Shown here one piece after another: positions 11,346 to 24,379 of a stretch of 64,000 bases of DNA; position 1 is the first letter of the stretch, and each line of letters begins with the position of its first letter. Where the stretch lies: assembly GCA_025331125.1 (NCBI GenBank), contig JAOALB010000024.1, positions 1-64,000 on the forward strand, read 5' to 3'. The notes under the pieces were generated by a model that was not told the origin of the DNA, did no database searches, and worked only from the letters and a program-made list of their open reading frames with translations. Source of the DNA: Mycogone perniciosa. Lineage: Eukaryota > Ascomycota > Sordariomycetes > Hypocreales > Hypocreaceae. The position numbers and the translations under genes are program-made.

Positions 11346-13924
11346 CTATATATATAGCACTACTTTTACAATATAAAAAGTTAAAAGTGATGGTTTGATT
11401 ATTGTAAGTAAATATAATGATTTTTATAAACTATATAATAAAAAGATTGTATACTATAATATGAATATTGAATTTAATATAAGTTAAGTATTAATTCATA
11501 AATGTATTATTTTAAATATAAAAAATAAAAAATAAAGAATATAATAAAAAGTACAAAAATATTAATTACTTAAGAATATTTAAAAAGAAAATATATACTT
11601 TATTACAGTAATTATATAAAGAAATAAAAGTATTAAATTAAAGTTTATAAAAAGGTATATTTTTGAGAAAGAATTAATTTAAATAATAAAAATATTAAAA
11701 ATATAAACACATTTAGAAATATATAATTAATATAAAAGAAGAAGATTAAAGAAGTATAACTATTATTGATAATAAAACATAATCTTGTTTATTAAATATA
11801 ATAAAATAAAATTACTATATATCCTTTAAAATGATATATTATAAATTATAAAGGCAGTTTATAATGAAACGTTTTATATTAATACATATAAAATACTTAT
11901 AGCTTTAAAAATATAATTCTTTTTCTAAAAAAGTAATATAAATTTCAAAATAAATAAATTATTAGAATTTCCTTTAAAAATATAATAAAGAAGTAATAAA
12001 AATAAAATAAAAAGTATAATTAATATTTGTATTAACAGAATTCTTAAATAAACTAAAATTAAAGCTTAAATTAAATAAATTAATAGATTAATTTCTATAA
12101 AACTTGAGAGATTCTTTAAAATTAATAAGTATGTTATATTAAGTATATATAAAGAAAATATAATATATAATGGAATATATAAGCTGATAAGATTTTAAAT
12201 AAAATATAAAATATATTAAAACGTATATAAAAGACATTATTTATTTGAAAAGCTATTATAAAAACAGTTTGAATAATAAATGAAACCTTGAAAGAAATTA
12301 AAAGTTTTCAATTTATTAATATATAAATTAAAGCTCTCTTTAAAATAAAATATATATGATAAGATTATTATAATAGTATAGTTATATTTATATTTAAAAA
12401 AAACTATTTAGTAAATAAAAAAATATTATTAAATTTAATAATATTTAATAACAAAAATAAAAGTGAAATTAAAAAAAAAGAATTAAAAAGAATATTTTAT
12501 TTAATAAAAGAAACATAATATAAAATATAATAAATAAATTAAATAAAAATATTTAATTTTGAAAATAATAAATATTATATAAGACTTTAAAATAAAATAT
12601 TTAATTAAAAACGTTTATAAATAAATATTGATAAAAGAATATAAAAATTTAATAAATATCTAATGAATAAATATTTAAATATAATTACTAATAAAAACTG
12701 TAAAAGAAATAATAATAAAAAGAATTTTTGTTTAAAAAATGCAGATATTATAAAGTAAATGATAAATATAAATAGCTTTTGATTATAAAATCTTTTATTA
12801 TAAATTTAAATTTTATAAAAACTTTCTTTTTTTAATTATTATTTTATTAAAAGATTCTTAATTACATATTTTTATATACTTTATATATTACTTTATATGT
12901 TATTATTATATTATATAAATATACTTTTATTGATTAAAATATTTAATCTCTTTATTTTCATAATTCAATTTAATTTTATTAAAATAATAACTTATTATAA
13001 TATTATTCAATTCATTAATATTAAAATTATATTATACAAAATGAAATTTATTTAAATTGAAAAAAAAGAACAATTAATGTAAAGTTTAATTTTAAAATAT
13101 CATAAAAGAATTTATATATTACTATAATAATATAAAAGAATGATTGAAAGAATATATATTAATAAAAATAATAATGATAAATACCTTTTATTTAATTAAA
13201 ACAAAAGTATTATATTGTTTAAATGACTTTAAGATATATATATATATATATATACAAATATTAAATATAAAGACTTTTTTAAATTAATTAAAATATTAAA
13301 ATATGAATAAAAAGCTAATAAAAATTAAAAAATAACTTTAAATTATAAAAAAAGTTTATAGTTTATAAACTATAATAATAATTATAATAACTGTTATTTT
13401 TACTATTAAAAGAATAAATTCTAGTATTAATAAAATATTCAATTTTATATTAATTACTATAAAATATTATTCTAAAATTAAGAATAAACATGTTTAATAT
13501 AAAAAAGTAAATAATTTAAAAAAAGTTTAATTATAATTATATAAATTCAATATATAATAATTAAAAATAATCATATAAATGTATAATAAATATAAATAAA
13601 AGATTAAATAATATAATAAATAAAAAAGAAAACAATATTAAAGATACAGTAAAAACTATAAATATAAATATATTATTTAAAGTAATATATTTAAAATATA
13701 GTAAATTCTTTATTAATATTAAATTAAAGGGATATATTGATAATAATAAAAACCTTTATTTATAATAAATAATTAAAATTGAAATTATTAACTATATTAT
13801 AAAATAAAAGGCTATTAAAAGACTTTAACTTTTAGTAAATAAAATGATAAAAGTTAAAAACTTTAAAAACCTTATAATAAAAACTATAAATCAAATATTA
13901 AATATAATATTAAAAGAAAAGCTA
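11346..13924. other. AT-rich DNA with a short TA microsatellite
   Basis: About 2.6 kb of extremely AT-rich sequence without a recognisable gene or repeat edge. A (TA)n run lies at about 13,232-13,253. The next segment begins abruptly with much higher GC. Confidence 0.5.
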
Positions 13925-14365
13925 AAAATATAAATCAAGCTGCTGATCTAATGTGGTAAAGCCAGCGGGTTTAGCCACTTGGATGAGCTGTGTGGCCTAT
14001 TCTTTGACGTCCTTGCCGTCCTTGCAGTCATTCTCTGAGTACATCATGTTTGCCAGTTTCGTTAATGCTTCCACTTTGTCCATTCGGAATCGGTTATGCA
14101 GGGCAGTGATCTAGGTTTATAGGGACAGCTTGGCATTTTCTCGCTCGCTTGGTTGTAGGATATCAATCTACCAAGTTTAAGCTTTCCCTTTGAGTTCATC
14201 AGATAGTGCTATCGATAGAGCGGGTGGAGCGGGTTGTGGGGTTTATTCCGGGTCTTGCTGACCCTGGACATTTGTCGAGTTCGATATATCCAGGTATAGA
14301 GGGGTTGTTGCTGTGGGATTATAATTGATCTGCTAGATAGGGGAATTGATTGCTAATAAGGCGAA
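13925..14365 (-). pseudogene. Gag-like coding remnant, little mutated
   Basis: This 440-bp island has near-normal GC content within AT-rich DNA. On the minus strand one frame reads as a protein-like sequence broken by a few stops at codons that could be RIP products of CAG, CGA or TGG. Readable pieces include ALSDELKGKA, NRFRMDKVEALTKLANMM and QLIQVAKPAGFTTLDQQ. Composition and context (minus-strand family B LTRs at 15.1 and 15.8 kb, upstream in this direction) suggest retroelement gag, but no zinc knuckle or other diagnostic motif is visible. Confidence 0.4.
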
Positions 14366-15132
14366 TATTAATATAATAGAGGTTAATTACTATTTACTGA
14401 CTTTTTAGAGCGTTAACTATAATACTCTAAAGGGTAATACTCTAAAAGGTAATATTATAAAAGGTAAAAGTATTAATTTTTAAATCTAATAGGGCAGGTA
14501 TAGTAAAGGGAAGTTAATATTATAGTTTATAAAATTTACTTTTAACCATTTGTTTCAATTAAAGGGCTTAATATTATTAATAAAATAATAAAAATTAATT
14601 TATAAAATATAATTATTAAATTAATTAAATATTTAAAGCGTTGATTAATGTCAGATATTTAATTTAATTTATATATTTAATGAACATATAAAATATAATA
14701 TAATTAATACGATTAATCTTTTATTGATATTTATAAATTTGAATCTTGTATTATAAAATATCAGCTATAAGAGTTAATTTTTTATTAATTTAATTAATGA
14801 AATATAACTTATTTATTTTTCAAAAGATATTATTTATTATACAAAAAGCTTTATAGTTTTTATTTTGTTAATTAATAGAATAGCAGTATATAAATAATTA
14901 ATTAAAATACATATATATAAATATTAAAGTTAATAAATAAAGTTATTTAACATTATATATACTATTAATTAATGTTATTAATTTTAATTAAATTTAAATA
15001 TTTTGTTATTATTTTATATTTTATAGCCATAATAAAAATAAAAAACAATTTTTAAATTAAAAAAAGAAAAATCAAATATAGCGCTATAATTATTTTAAAG
15101 CAATTATTATTAATAAATAAAATTAAAGTAGT
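14366..15132. other. AT-rich DNA without a recognisable feature
   Basis: GC content falls steadily from the island on the left. A few short repeats (AGGGTAATACTCTAAAAGG near 14,425) are visible, but no gene. If the island is gag, this could be the leader between it and the LTR at 15,133. Confidence 0.45.
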
Positions 15133-15269
15133 TATAAAAAAGTATAGTTTTATTAGATTAACTATTAAATAACAGAATTTAAATTGAAGTAATGGTATAT
15201 AATAATATATATAATAAATATCCTATATAAGAATCTTATATAATAACTGTAATATATATTAATATATAT
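15133..15269 (-). repeat. LTR family B, copy 1
   Basis: Aligns with the copies at 15,838, 16,508, 32,644, 35,731 and 50,181. On the plus strand it begins TATAAAAAAGTATAG and ends in an alternating AATATATATT stretch. It has no polypurine tract on its outer side, so it is a 5' or solo LTR. The edges are approximate. Confidence 0.6.
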
Positions 15270-15837
15270 AATATAAAGTAAATTTAAAAGTTTTATATAA
15301 ATAATATTTTTTTATTTATATAATAAAAAAAGGGTTTATTGTTTTTTAAAAAAAGCTATTTTTAAAAAATTAAAGTATTACTTTTATAAAATATTAAAAC
15401 TTTAAATATGAAACTTAAATAAAAAGATATTTATTAAATTTAGTTATTTTAAATATATATTTTAAATATATTATTATAAAAAAAAGAATAAAGAATAGTA
15501 TTATTATATATAATTTATGAAAGTTTATAATATTTTATAATATATTAAAAGCTTTTAAAGTAATAGGTTTAATTATCTTAATAAATTTTAAAAAGTATTT
15601 TATTGATTAATAAAAATAAAATCATAATTTAATATTATATATTACCTATAGATTAATAGTAATTTAAATTATATAAATTAAAAATTCTTAATACAACTAT
15701 AAGCTTATATTAATTGTAATGAAAGGGATTTAAAAGATTAGCTTTTAATAATTTAATTAATATTAAATAACTATATACGCTTCATATCTTAACTAAGCCT
15801 TTTTTCTTTAAATATTAGTTAATATGATTAAAGTAAT

Positions 15838-15953
15838 TATAGAAAAGTATAGTTTTATTCAGTTGACTGCTAAATAAAGGAATCTAGACTAGAGTAATAC
15901 TATATAATAAAGGTCCTATGTAGTGACCTTAATTTATACTAATATATATATTA
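15838..15953 (-). repeat. LTR family B, copy 2
   Basis: Same orientation as copy 1 and better preserved (GTTGACTGCTAAATAAAGG, GGTCCTATGTAGTGACC). The GGTCCTATGTAGTGACC segment is an imperfect inverted repeat. No polypurine tract adjoins it. Confidence 0.6.
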
Positions 15954-16507
15954 ATATTAGATAAAATAATAAATTTAATAATAATAACGATTATTAATAT
16001 TAATATCATTAAATAATAATATAATTATTTGAATATATCAAATAAATAAAACTATAATTTAAAATTTTAATAAAAAATAATAGGAATATTAATTGATTTC
16101 ATAAATAAATATATAAATCCTATTAAAACCTTAATTATAGTAAATTAAAAACTTTAATTGAATTAATTTTAAACTTTATAATATTATAAAAGGAAAGACA
16201 AAATTAAATAATGAAATAAAGTTATTAAAAAAAGTTAAAAAGCTTATAAATATAAATAAATAAAGTATTCATACTGATTTATATATTAAAAAGTTAATAA
16301 AAATAATTAAATATGTAAATTTAAAAGAGAATTAATAAATATTTATATGTTTTTATTTTTTATTTTTTTCTTTCCTTTTTTATTTTTATTTTTATTATTT
16401 ATTCATGTTTTTACTTTTACTATATTTCACTTTACTTTATTTATAGTAAATAAATAAAAGGAATAGTAATAGTTATAATAACTATAATATGTCTTAAAGG
16501 GGGGAGT

Positions 16508-16635
16508 TTATATATATATTAATATAGATTAAGGTTATTATATAAAACCTCTATTATATATATTATTAGATACTACTACTTTAGTCTACATTCCTTCATT
16601 CAGCTGTTAGCTTAATAAGACTCTGCTTCTTTACA
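16508..16635 (+). repeat. LTR family B, copy 3, with polypurine tract (3' LTR)
   Basis: A purine run AAAGGGGGGAGT (16,496-16,507) lies directly before TTATATATATATTAATA, and the element ends at CTTTACA. The same tract adjoins the minus-strand copy at 50,181-50,305, which supports reading both as 3' LTRs of one retroelement family. The interior to the left is too mutated to identify. Confidence 0.65.
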
Positions 16636-16654
16636 ATCACTCTAATCCTATGAG

Positions 16655-16750
16655 TAGTTTAAGTTGCAGACTGTAAGGAGCTGTAGGGAGATTTTTGCGG
16701 GTAGCGCACAGACTATCTGTATGAATGGCAATTTTATCTGTCTAACACTA
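16655..16750. mobile_element. MITE family C, single arm
   Basis: A solitary arm (TTAAGTTGCAGACTGTAAGG, GGGAGATTTTTGCGGGTAGC) matching the terminal arm of the elements at 3,499 and 10,941. It is better preserved than either. The other arm is missing, perhaps replaced by the LTR that ends at 16,635. Confidence 0.6.
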
Positions 16751-19700
16751 CTTTATTTTTAAGAAGGAGGAGATAACTATGTATTAAAGTTTACTACTTT
16801 ATTCATAAAAAGTATAATTTCAATATACTATAAAGAAAAAACTATAAAAGTAAATAGTTTATAAATGATTTTACTTTTATTAATTATTTACTTTTGAATA
16901 TTAAAGGCTAAAAAAAGAATGTTTAAATCAATTTAATTATTCAATTCTTTACCTTTATCTTTTTAATAAACTAAAAGAAGTTTTTTTTTAAATAAAAGGC
17001 TATTAAAGGATTAACATAATTAAAAACTATTAATGTAATAAACATAACTATTTCATTTTATATAAGAAGAAATACCTATACTTTAATTACTTTATTAAAG
17101 GTAATAATTAAAAGGCCATTATCAAATATATAAAAAGGCTTTAAATTAAAGGTAATTTAAATAATCCATATATTCAAAATATTAAATTAAGATATAGTTA
17201 TAGAAGAAGAAGAATTTTTTAATAGCTGTAAATAGTAATAGATTTAATTGAAGAATATTTGTAATGAAATTAAAGATTATACTGCCTATCAGAAAATATA
17301 AATAAAGCTTTAATATAATGTATCAGCTTAGAAGAGTAAAAAGGAATTACCTATAAATATATAAATGTCTATTCAAATATAGATAGGCTTAAATGTTTTT
17401 CCATGAATAGTATGTATAATATTTCAAAGATAAAACTAAAACCTTTGAAAGGTATAACGCTAGAAGTATTCTTTAAAGGTATAACCTTTCATATAAAGTA
17501 ATAGGGATAAAAATAATATAAATAAAAGGGGAAAGGCAATTTTCAATGGATTAATATATTTAATTAATTAATATCTATTTTTAAAGCTTTATTCAAAGTA
17601 AATAGTTAAATACAAAAGTACAGTTAAATGTAACCTTTTGAAAATAAAGGAAATTTATGAAAAGTCTTTTTATTTATAATTAATATATTAACAAGGTCGG
17701 CTATAGTTAATAATTCATAGTAAGCTTTTTTAATATGATTTTTTGTAATTGAAAGAAGGAGTAAATTAAAGAAATACAAGAGAAAAAATAAAAGGAAAAG
17801 GCAAATAAGTTATAACAAGTTACTTTTTATATATTATAAAGAGAATTACCTTGTATCCTAAACTATATACCTATATCTACAAAAGATAAAAAGTAATACT
17901 ATACGTTTTCTTTTATTTTTTATTTTTTTTAAAAATATTTTATATTAGTTTGAATACTGCGTTTATTTTAAATCCTACTCTACAATTATTCAATTTTATT
18001 TAGCTCCTTTCTCTTTTATTATAATATTTTATTTAAACCAAAACTTATACTCTTTCACTTTATTTTTTTCACTTATAAACAGTGAAGTAAAAACTTTACT
18101 CTTTTATTATATTCGTTGAATGTCTTTCATCTATTTTAGCGACCTTATAAAATTAAATAAATAGAACTTTACTAATAGTTTATTTCTAAGTCCATATTCC
18201 TATTCGCTAATATAATAGTTTACCTTTAACTAAATTAATATCTTAATAATTACTTATAGCTGTTTATTAATTAATTAACTTTTTAAAGTACTCTATACTA
18301 TAATAAACTCTTTCAAATATTAAATATTAAAGAATTTATATAGTATTCTTATATTATTAAAACTTATAACTTTTTGTATACCTTGACCTATAAAACCTAC
18401 GCATTAAACTTTCACTTAAAAATAGCACCCTATATAACTATAACAGGATTATTAATAATAGAAGCTGATAAATTTAAAATTATAATACTTTAAAATATAT
18501 TTAAAGCATAGCTGCCTTTAATTGAATAATAGTTTAAGCTTTTAGGATTTCTACTAAATTACAGAACTTTGAATACTCTATTAATAGAAAATAAATCTTC
18601 ATAAAAGTTATTAACTTCCTTTAATTAATATACTTATATTTTCAATAAATATAAATATCTGTATTACTGTAACTTTAATAAATGTAAGTATAAATACTAT
18701 TTGTAATGATTCTTTAACCTATTAGCTTATATATTTTTACAGAAAAAAGCTAAATTATATTATTTCTTTAACTTTTATACAGTTTTATATATATATAATA
18801 ACTTAAATTTAATAAATATGGTAGTTTAAGCCTATTTAAGATATAATAAATATTTCAAAGACTTATTAATATTAAATTAGGTTGATGAATAAAACCTTGA
18901 AGTAGATAGAGTTTTAATCTTTTTTAAGTTTAAAAAATATAGGATAATTAACTTAAAGGGGTTTAAACTTTTACTTTAATATTGATATGAATATCTGTGC
19001 TTGAAATTTGAATTAAAGGCTATATGGATATAGTTTAAGTTTTATATAAATATATAATAATGAAAAGAATTATTATTATAAATCTTAAAGTAAAAGTAAA
19101 AATATTGTATTATTTTCAAGTAAATATTATTTAATTGAATTTAATTAAAGTTCATAAATACTTTTGAAGATAATTTATAAAGGGAATATAATAAAGATTA
19201 ATAAAAAGTATTAAACAGGGTTTAGAGTATTAATAAATAACTTTATAACAGAAAACCATTTAATTTACTATAATAATAGTTTCTTTTAATCATAAATTAA
19301 TTATTTAATACCATATACATAAATTAAAATATAATACTTATATTTAACTTTGAAGGCTTAACCTTGAACTTGAATTATACCTGCGACTACTATTATACAG
19401 CTCAGCTAGTTATAGCAAAGGAAAAAAAGTCTTGTTAACTTTATATACTATCTTAAGAATTAAGGAATGAAATAGCACTGCTAGCCTAATAATATAAGCA
19501 CTATCTATAGTAAAGGCAATAGCAGTATCAATAATTAAAAGTAAATTTATATACTTTTTTATAACACTATAACCTATAGGACTTTTATTGACTATACCTG
19601 TATTGATATAAGATATTAAAAGCTTAGAGGAGGATTTAACTGTTTTTTAAAAAATAAAAAACCGTTTAATGCATTCAAGGATAATTAAGATTTAAAGAAA

Positions 19701-19951
19701 AAAGGAGTTTTAAAGGTAACTATAAAGTTTAATTAAAAAGTAATTAAGTTTTTTCAAAAAAGCCTGATGAAATTAAGTAGAGGAGGATAAAATATAATAG
19801 TAGCTTTTACAGCAGTAATAAAAAACAATACTTTAATATCTTCAAGTTTAATGCATTACAGCTTTAAATATATACTGGAGTTTAACCTTACCTAGATTAA
19901 TAAATGAATTAGCTTAAAATAATATCAAGGAATAAATCTATATATTTAGTT
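16751..19951. other. AT-rich DNA without a recognisable feature
   Basis: About 3.2 kb, AT-rich, with slightly more G and C near 19,370-19,520. I could not read a protein or match another repeat in the window. It is probably old transposon sequence. Confidence 0.45.
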
Positions 19952-20429
19952 GGAGAATTACTATTTATATACACACATATTCTATTTAGATATAACTGTT
20001 AAATTTACCTCATTCAATTTTCAGCCAATTGCTTGCATCCTATAATAGTAGCTTTATTATCAGGGGTTGTATAACGCAATAATAGAATAAGCACAGAACT
20101 CGAGGAGGTTATCCCGGCCATACAGGATACTATACTACAAACTATACAGAAAAGCATACAGGAAGGCCAAGGCATATATAGCTATTTAGCCAATAAATAA
20201 AAAGCAGTGATTAAGGATTTTATATAAAATATAATAAGTTAATAATAATATAGTTGCGCGCGCTTTACTATATTTCCTATAATTAGCGTATTTTAATATA
20301 TTTATTTTATCCTATTGATATATACTAGACTTTAGTGGCATAGTATAGGCAATAGGGTAAGTAAAGTAAATTTGAAAGTTATATATAAATATATACATAT
20401 ACATATATATATATAATATGTAATTCTCT
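19952..20429. mobile_element. MITE family B, copy 2
   Basis: A 478-bp copy in the same direction as 3,962-4,469. It starts GGAGAATTACTATT and ends TAATTCTCT, with the shared middle (CTCGAGGAGGTTATCC, TTGCGCGCGC). The flanks are TTAGTT on the left and TTAATT on the right: a 6-bp duplication with one RIP-type G-to-A change. Confidence 0.8.
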
Positions 20430-20709
20430 TTAATTAAATGGTAAAGTAGTGGATATAAAATAAGCGGATAATAGTTTAAAATGCTTAGCTATCTATAAAG
20501 GTAAATTAAATAAAAGGGGGGTATTAATAATATAGGTAAAAGTTTTTTTTTCCTTTTATAATATACTTTTTTTACTACTCGTTTACATTTAATATTCACT
20601 TTCAATAATTACTATATCCACATTTAAAGGACTAATAAAATAAACATCTTATTAACGTTTACTTTCTTTACTTAAAAATGCTTATAAAGAGAGTTTTATT
20701 AAACTTCAT

Positions 20710-21170
20710 TAATATATTTACTGCACTTATACTTTTTGTTATTAATTTACTTAAAAAAGGTTAATTGCTTATTCAACCAGCTATGAAATGAAAGGGATAC
20801 GAAACTATAAAGATAAATAAATAGATTTAGTTTAATATGTAATTAACCTGCTTCTTCTTTTAATATATAAACTTAATCATAATTTTATAGCTATTAAGGT
20901 GCATAAACGAACTGTTAGTTACGTTCAACTGCAAATATTATAGTTAAATGATTTGCACTATCTTTTAGCGTTTATATCATTTAATTGTGACTTCATGGTT
21001 CTGTTAAAAGCGCGGTTCCCGCGCTTTATACTGGTTGTTGTTATAGTGTATGTATATGTGTGTGTATTCAGAGTGCCAATTCCCCCTCGACAAAGTACAG
21101 ACCTTACTATATTTAGCTTTACTTTAACAATATATTATGAGGTAATAGATATGCAAGCCTATACTTAAAT
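20710..21170. repeat. Repeat E, copy 2, with a GC-rich hairpin
   Basis: Aligns with 1,433-1,800. This copy keeps more G and C, including a near-perfect inverted repeat AAAGCGCGG-TT-CCCGCGCTTT at about 21,007-21,027 and a TG-rich run (TATGTATATGTGTGTGTATT). A 71-codon open frame at 20,953-21,168 crosses the segment but resembles nothing I recognise and is probably fortuitous. Confidence 0.55.
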
Positions 21171-21959
21171 AGGCAAACAAGATTTTAAGGCAAAGAAGCC
21201 TTTACTCTAACATACCTCCTTTAATTCATTTTAAAAGGATTTCAATGCCTTTAATATTCATATCAAAAAATAGTCCCTATGTTAAGTGATAAAGTATTAT
21301 TATATAATTTGGAATCGTAAAAAGATATAGTAACTATGCTATGTAATTAATATAAATATATGAAAAAAATGAAGTTCATTTTAAGTTTATTTTAATGATA
21401 ATAAAAATATATTACGTTATATTAACTTCTATTTAAATCTAAAGTTATAATAATTACAAATTACTTTTCATATTATCAAAAAATATTTAAAGGTTCAAAA
21501 TTTAGAAAAATTCATAAACTAATTTTATTCACTCGATTAAATAAACATATATAAAGTTATATTTTAGATAAATTATAACTACTTTATCAAGACAATAAAA
21601 CATATTTTTAACCTTTATCTTCAAGTTTAAATAAAGGTTTATCAAAGTAAATAATGAAAAAAATTAAAAGTTATAAAAATCATATTTTAAAAACAAGCTG
21701 AAATAGTTTTAAAGAGTAAAGTCTAGTTGTGATAAAATTACTATTGATATCTAATAATTAAATAATAAAGCATATAATATTATGAGTATAGTTAAAGGGT
21801 TTTAATGATATAAAGATAATAAAAAGTTAATTATAATACAAATGGGATTTATCTTAAATAATATTCAATAGCGAATATATAGTAAATTAATAATAATTTT
21901 ACGTGAAATAATAAGTCATTATCATTATTTACTAGTTATTTCAAAAGATTAAAATTAAC
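21171..21959. other. AT-rich DNA without a recognisable feature
   Basis: AT-rich. Nothing could be supported. Confidence 0.5.
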
Positions 21960-22345
21960 TCATTATAATAGGTAAAGCCTTTCCTAGTAGCTAATGATAA
22001 AGCGCTGTAAAACTATCTATTTAAAGCTAAAGAGCGAAAAAGTAAGAAAAGGGAATTGTCTAGCTATATATATCGATCTATATACAGTAATAGTATATAT
22101 GCATCTGCATTAGCTAGTCTAGGAAATATAGGGACTTATAGTGCTAGGCTTTATATAGCTAAAGTCTTTTTTAATTAAGTTTAACCTATAATATTATCCC
22201 CTTATTAAGCTAGTTATTTTTTATATTTCCTTTTTATAATAGATTCTTTAAAGGGGCTATCTGCAATTTCAATAAGCCTATATCTCTCTATAAAAATATC
22301 CAAAGCGGCTATATCTTTGAAAGATATGGCAGGCTTTAAGATTAA
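21960..22345 (+). repeat. Repeat G, copy 1, protein-like
   Basis: Aligns with the reverse complement of 49,795-50,180. The plus strand here and the minus strand there read as related peptides, for example LGNIGTYSARLYIAKVFF here and LGDIGNCNARLNMAEVFF there. Both have stops. The shared frame suggests a former protein-coding element, but I do not recognise the family. Confidence 0.5.
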
Positions 22346-22599
22346 CTTTATATATCCTCTTTAATATATAAGCGCTTTAGAGAAAGAGCTATAGTTTTAT
22401 TGTTTCAATTTTAATATAAAGGATTTCTTTTACCTTTTCTTTATCCTTGCCTTTAAAATATTTTGAAAGTAACTCAAAGATATTCTTATATCATTTAAAT
22501 AAAGGGTTATTTATTATACATCATAGCAGGATTATATAAAAAAGTAATATTTATTAAATGCTAAAATAACCTTTTTAGCTAATATTTATTTAATATTAT

Positions 22600-22785
22600 T
22601 AGCACAGAGGTGCCTAGCGACAGCAGCATAGAATATGCCTAGCAATAGCTCTAGAGCTGTTGCCACTTTACAATACACTATATAATATATTGGTAGCTTC
22701 GCTCTTCTATTAGTTCAGTTTTTAGTTGCTTCTTTATTTACGTTTTTCTTACTTTAACACTAATCGCACGTTTATATTTATCATA
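22600..22785 (+). repeat. 5' LTR, type A2
   Basis: 186 bp, starting TAGCACAGAGGTGCC (TGGCAC before mutation) and ending TTTATCATA. It differs from the 3' LTR mostly by C/T and G/A changes. The interior begins ATTAATAG at 22,786; there is no TGG next to the LTR, so tRNA priming of the usual kind is not evident. Confidence 0.88.
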
Positions 22786-24360
22786 ATTAATAGTAATTTT
22801 ACACCTTTAATTATATATAGCGTAATATAACGCGGTATATAACACTATTTAATTGCATTGATAGTTTAAATACACCGCGATACAATCTAGCCTTAAGCAC
22901 TAATAATAATAATAATAACAATAATAGAATAAAGCAGATCTAAGCCGCTTAATTAATTTTAACTATTTCAGTATTTTTATAGCTGTATAATTTATAATAT
23001 TTATTATTTTAATCATTAACAGCTGCAGAATTTAATAAACTTTTAAGCTATATTAAATAATAATTATAAAAATAAATAACTAATATATATCCAGTAAATT
23101 AAGATAATAATTTTAATAAATTACTTTATATAATTAAATAGGCGTTTTAAAAACTAAAAAATAAAAATAACTTTTTCTATTAATATATTAAATCTATAAT
23201 AGGCTTATATATAAAAGGCTATATTAAGGCTATTATTAAATAAAGGGCTAATATATAAATATAAAGGTATTAGCTTAAAGTTTTACCTTTACTGCAGACT
23301 AGATTATTTAATATTATTAATTATATAGTAAGTATAAATTAGCTTAAAAAGGTAAATTTTAATAGTAGTAGTCATTACCTTTATTATTTAAAAAAAAACC
23401 TTAGATATAGCGACTGCTGATTTAATTACTAAAAGCATTATTAATATAATTTTATAGAAAAAGTCTTTTAATACAGCTAATATTATTTAATACCTCTTTT
23501 TTAAATCTATTAGCAATTAATTTCTATTAATATATAAAAAGGAATTTAATCTTTTAAATTTTATAGTCGTTTATATTACTTTTTACCCTTTAATTAATAT
23601 CTGCATTAATACTAAGCTATATACCCTACTTTATTTAAATATATATTTAAATATACTGCTACTTAGTAGTAGTAACCTTACTATAAATTAAAATACATCA
23701 ATCCAACTTCCATTATTAAATATTTTAAATAAAGTAAATCTAAAAGCATTTATATTACACTTACATTCTCTTATAGAAAATTAGCTTATATATTTGAACT
23801 AAAGTCGCCTTATAAGCAGAAATAATACTATAGTTTTATCCCTACAATATAAAGAAGCCTATAATAGCAGGTAAAGGGAAGATTTATTTTAAAAACTGAA
23901 AGTCGTTAACTTATATAATATTAGTTAAATCAGTTAAATAAATAAAGCTAGTTTTAATAAAAGTATTAGAAAGATTCATTTAAATAAATAATTGCTTTTT
24001 TCTTTATATTTATTATAATTAGCTTATTTAAATAATAAAAAGGAGCTTTTATAGGCTTTAAATAACTATAATATTTCTTTCAAAGAATTATATTAATATT
24101 TGGCAGACTTAAAAGATTACTTAAAAAATAAAAGCTAGGATAAAGGTATTAAAATAAAGAATTAAAGTTTATATTATAAAGGATTTTAATCAATATTAGA
24201 GGGTAGTTTAAATAGGTATAGTATTTTAAAGAAAGTAAAAATATATTATAAAGGTTTTAATATACCCACTATTTCAAGATATAATAGGACTATTATTCTT
24301 ATAGTATATATAATAAGCGGTTAATAGATAATAGTTATTTGCGGTATTAGCGATACTGCT
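22786..24360 (+). pseudogene. Gag-like 5' internal region of the complete element
   Basis: Aligns with the better preserved minus-strand copy at 8,095-9,418. Most codons have been changed by transitions, and stops are frequent. It includes an AAT/AAC repeat leader and the worn equivalent of the VLSPRH region near 23,850. An extra stretch around 23,070-23,440 is present here and in the copy at 8.1-9.4 kb but seems to be missing from the copy at 6,028. Confidence 0.65.
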
Positions 24361-24379
24361 TTTAATTAAAGGACTGCTG

